Assembly: GCF_003369835.1 (NCBI RefSeq) | Contig: NZ_QPMJ01000004.1 | Location: 62,001-126,000 of the forward strand | DNA: 64,000 bases | Reading direction: 5' to 3' | Source: Halorussus rarus | GTDB lineage: Archaea > Halobacteriota > Halobacteria > Halobacteriales > Haladaptataceae | Part shown: positions 61,900-64,000 of the stretch, piece after piece | Layout of the letters: each line of letters opens with the position of its first letter | Position numbering within the stretch: position 1 is the stretch's first letter | The notes under the pieces: generated by a model | The model's input: only the letters and a program-made list of their open reading frames with translations | Database searches by the model: none | Told to the model about the DNA's origin: nothing | Made by a program: the position numbers and the translations under genes

Positions 61900-62634
61900 C
61901 TACCGGTTTTGCTCGGTTAAGCATTCCATACTCACCGACTCGACCCAGGTGTCGGCGACCGCCGACTCGTCGGTCCGATTGGCACGTGGGATGCCAACGA
62001 GGCGCAAATGGTCGCCGTCCGACACCGCGCCAGCGAGGTCGTGCTCGAGCAGGACCGGCACCTCGTCGTCGCCGTCGGGGTCGCGGACCGTCACCTCCTG
62101 GGCGTCGACGTACTCGCTGGCTTCGGGCTCGAAGGAGAGGTAGCCCACCGAACTGCACCGCGGGCACTTGGCGTTGGTCCGGAACTCCCGGCCGGACTGG
62201 GGGACGTGGCGGGTCACGTCCTCGCACTTCGCGCACCGGAACGCCGCGCGCACGACCTTGGGGCGGAGCGGCCCCGCGTCGGTGACGACGCAGCGCATCG
62301 TGTGGAGGCTGTTGAGGTGCTCCGCGCGGAGGTCCGCGAGCGCGACCTCGCTCTCGCCGGGCAGGTCGCTGACCCGGAGGTAGACGTCCCGGAGCTCCCG
62401 GTCGATCTCGCCCGAGAGGAACCGCGACAGCGCGGCCTTGCCCGCGCGCAGCGCCTCGTCGGGGTCCGCGAGCAGCGGCCTGACGAACCGGTAGTCGTGG
62501 CCGAACCGCTCGGAGCTCACCGATAGCGCCCGCTCGTCGGGGTAGCGGTCCACGAACCGGCGGACCGTCTCGGTCTCGTCGCGGTACACGTACTCGTACC
62601 ACTTCTCGGTCAGGTCGCCGCTTCGCGCTGACAT
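61900..62634 (-). CDS. MCM N-terminal-domain protein lacking the AAA+ motor
   Basis: 244 residues. The sequence follows the N-terminal part of archaeal MCM: helical A subdomain, the zinc site Cys134, Cys137, Cys157, Cys160 (FRCAKCED, AKCPRCSS), the OB-fold strands (LPGESEVALADLRAEHLNSL, VVRAAFRC) and QEVTVRDPDGD. MCM proteins run on into an AAA+ helicase of about 400 residues; here a stop follows the OB fold and the next gene is PadR. It can bind DNA and perhaps form or join hexamers, but cannot unwind. Could modulate the true MCM helicase. Confidence 0.8.
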   Translation of the reverse strand: MSARSGDLTEKWYEYVYRDETETVRRFVDRYPDERALSVSSERFGHDYRFVRPLLADPDEALRAGKAALSRFLSGEIDRELRDVYLRVSDLPGESEVALADLRAEHLNSLHTMRCVVTDAGPLRPKVVRAAFRCAKCEDVTRHVPQSGREFRTNAKCPRCSSVGYLSFEPEASEYVDAQEVTVRDPDGDDEVPVLLEHDLAGAVSDGDHLRLVGIPRANRTDESAVADTWVESVSMECLTEQNR

Positions 62635-62739
62635 GGGGGTGCGTTCCCCCGCGTCGGTCTTTGTTACACGCCACCTGTCCGCGGCGGGACCGGTTTAGCG
62701 TGATCCTGCGACCCCGACGCTGCCGGGCGATACCTCAGC

Positions 62740-62793
62740 CGTTTTCGTTTACGTTTACGCTTCCGTTTCCGAAATCGTGTTCGAAGGCGCATC
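62740..62793. repeat. hexamer array G
   Basis: Nine CGs at exact spacing from 62740 to 62788: CGTTTT, CGTTTA, CGTTTA, CGCTTC, CGTTTC, then the polarity change to CGAAAT, CGTGTT, CGAAGG, CGCATC. It lies between the MCM-like gene and the FAD oxidase, 87 bases before the start codon of the latter. Confidence 0.9.
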
Positions 62794-62879
62794 GGTCTAC
62801 CGGCAGGTCGGTCGGGGACCGCCCTGCGACGGCGGGCGACACACCCGTCTTTATGGAGTCTCACGTGCCATCACCTCTC

Positions 62880-64000
62880 ATGTCATCTCCCCCCGCGGAC
62901 GGGTCCGACTTCGAGAGCTACCGGGAGACGGTCGGCGTCGACGCGCCAGACGACGCGGCCCACGCCGACCTCGCCGGGGACCTCCGGTCGGCCTGCGACG
63001 GCGATGTCCGGTTCGACGAGTACACGCAGATCCTGTACGCGACCGACGGGAGCATCTACCAGGCCCGACCGGCGGGCGTCGTCTTCCCGACCGATACGGC
63101 CGATGTCCAGGCCGCGATGCGGGTGGCGGCCGACCACGACGCGACGGTCCTGCCCCGCGGCGCAGGCTCGTCGCTGGCGGGTCAGGCCGTCGGCTCCGGG
63201 TGCGTCGTGCTCGACTTCACCCGGCACATGGACGCGATTCTCGAGGTGGACGCCGACGCCAAGCGAGCGACGGTCCGCCCCGGCGTCGTCCAGGACCACC
63301 TCGACGCCCGGCTCGCCGAGGACGGCCTGAAGTTCGCGCCCGACCCGGCGTCGTCGAACCGGGCGACCGTCGGCGGCGGCATCGGCAACAACTCGACCGG
63401 CGCCCACTCGGTCCGGTACGGTATCACCGACGCGTACGTCGAGGAGTGCGAGGCGGTGCTGGCCGACGGGACGACGATTCGCGCACGCGAGGTCGAGCTC
63501 GACGGGCCCGAGTGGGACGAGATCGTGTCGGGCGACGACCGCGAGGCCGACCTCTACCGGACCGTCCGCGGCCTGGTCGAGGACAACGCCGACGAGATCG
63601 AGCGCCGGTATCCCGAGCTCAAGCGGTCGGTGTCGGGGTACAACCTCCACAAGTGCGTGTACGTAAACGAAAACGGAAACGAATGCGTAAACATCGCCAA
63701 GCTGCTGGTCGGCGCCGAGGGGACGCTGGGCGTCGTGACCGAAGCGACCCTCTCGCTGGTGTCGAAGCCCGACGAGACCGCCCTGGCGCTGTACTGCTTC
63801 GAGGACCTGTTGTCGGCGATGGAGGCCGTCCCGGTCGCGCTCGACTTCGATCCGAGCGCGGTCGAACTGATGGACGACGAGGTGTTCCGGCTCGCCCGGG
63901 AGTCGACCGAGTACGCCGAGTACGCCGAACCCATCCCCGACGAGGCGGCGGCCGCCCTGATGCTGGAGTTCGACTCGGAGGTCCGCGACGACCTCGAAGG
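62880..64000 (+). CDS. GlcD-type FAD-linked oxidase, N-terminal part (runs off the window)
   Basis: At least 373 residues, continuing past the end. The PCMH FAD-binding domain is clear: GVVFPTDTADVQAAMRVAADH, TVLPRGAGSSLAGQAVG and PASSNRATVGGGIGNNSTGA. LLVGAEGTLGVVTEATL starts the catalytic oxidase domain. Family members oxidise D-lactate or glycolate; long haloarchaeal forms add an Fe-S domain at the C-terminus, not visible here. Residues about 260-271 (YVNENGNECVN) are encoded by hexamer array H in frame. TTTATG about 30 nt upstream is the likely promoter. Confidence 0.9.
   Translation, partial: MSSPPADGSDFESYRETVGVDAPDDAAHADLAGDLRSACDGDVRFDEYTQILYATDGSIYQARPAGVVFPTDTADVQAAMRVAADHDATVLPRGAGSSLAGQAVGSGCVVLDFTRHMDAILEVDADAKRATVRPGVVQDHLDARLAEDGLKFAPDPASSNRATVGGGIGNNSTGAHSVRYGITDAYVEECEAVLADGTTIRAREVELDGPEWDEIVSGDDREADLYRTVRGLVEDNADEIERRYPELKRSVSGYNLHKCVYVNENGNECVNIAKLLVGAEGTLGVVTEATLSLVSKPDETALALYCFEDLLSAMEAVPVALDFDPSAVELMDDEVFRLARESTEYAEYAEPIPDEAAAALMLEFDSEVRDDLE
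63656..63691. repeat. hexamer array H inside the FAD oxidase gene
   Basis: Six CGs at exact 6-nt spacing: CGTGTA, CGTAAA, CGAAAA, CGGAAA, CGAATG, CGTAAA. Read in the gene frame it gives GTA-AAC-GAA-AAC-GGA-AAC, the same codon phase (AAC-GNN) as array A in the P-ATPase. Confidence 0.88.

Noticed and set aside
62664-62864. Arg/Lys-rich 66-codon frame on the minus strand across array G
   Set aside because: The RKRKRKRKR run is only array G read in another phase. There is no promoter, and the composition does not fit a haloarchaeal protein.
57135-63691. Hexamer arrays as CRISPR arrays
   Set aside because: Units are 6 nt with no spacers of 30-40 nt, and no cas genes are in the window.

Overview
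The window reads as chromosomal DNA of a halophilic archaeon (class Halobacteria). It is very GC-rich and its proteins are acidic, with Asp/Glu-rich surfaces. Many genes have a TATA-like element about 27 nt before the start codon and no room for a leader. Lineage-specific families support this: bacterio-opsin-activator/HTH_10 regulators, a HalX response regulator, Tat-dependent lipoproteins, a PGF-CTERM surface protein and an MCM-like protein. The genus cannot be fixed from this sequence alone.

Layout. 0-10.7 kb holds cell-surface and exported proteins: a 1977-residue FG-GAP/VWA/Thr-rich protein, a PGF-CTERM repeat protein and two overlapping Tat lipoproteins. 10.7-15.6 kb is a compact branched-chain-amino-acid-type ABC operon in which the two permeases are fused (livK, livHM, livG, livF). 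15.7-20.7 kb has a luciferase-like oxidoreductase, an S9 peptidase, a tandemly duplicated EthD-like protein, an SMR exporter and a frameshifted small membrane protein. 20.7-28.9 kb holds a REC-PAS-PAS histidine kinase, a creatinase-like M24 protein, cupin and dUTPase-superfamily genes, a FecCD permease behind a DtxR-type operator, and a membrane-tethered winged-helix protein. 29.0-36.7 kb holds a 2-oxoacid dehydrogenase E1 alpha/beta pair with a secondary alcohol dehydrogenase, a DUF1326/DUF2182 pair, a Xaa-Pro peptidase and a Tat-exported serine protease. 36.9-49.4 kb has a 1511-residue PAS/GAF regulator, a MutS-like ATPase, a GT87-type glycosyltransferase, a HEAT/pseudokinase protein and an orphan sugar-binding protein with a broken lipobox. 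49.7-56.8 kb has regulators, an amidohydrolase, a CaCA exchanger and a Ca-type P-ATPase. 56.8-64 kb has a ParA-like ATPase with a small partner gene, an N-terminal-only MCM homologue and the start of a GlcD-type FAD oxidase.

The most unusual signal lies between 55.3 and 63.7 kb. Eight hexanucleotide arrays, plus a short palindromic unit, keep a CG dinucleotide at exact 6-nt spacing, separated by A- or T-rich tetramers (CGNAAA, or CGTTTN on the other strand). I saw no comparable arrays elsewhere in the window. They bracket the ParA-like operon on both sides, form perfect palindromes at its promoter, lie in other intergenic regions, and sit in frame inside two unrelated enzymes as Asn-rich inserts. 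One reading is that they are binding sites (centromere-like or regulatory) for the ParA/partner pair. A spreading simple-repeat family is the main alternative.
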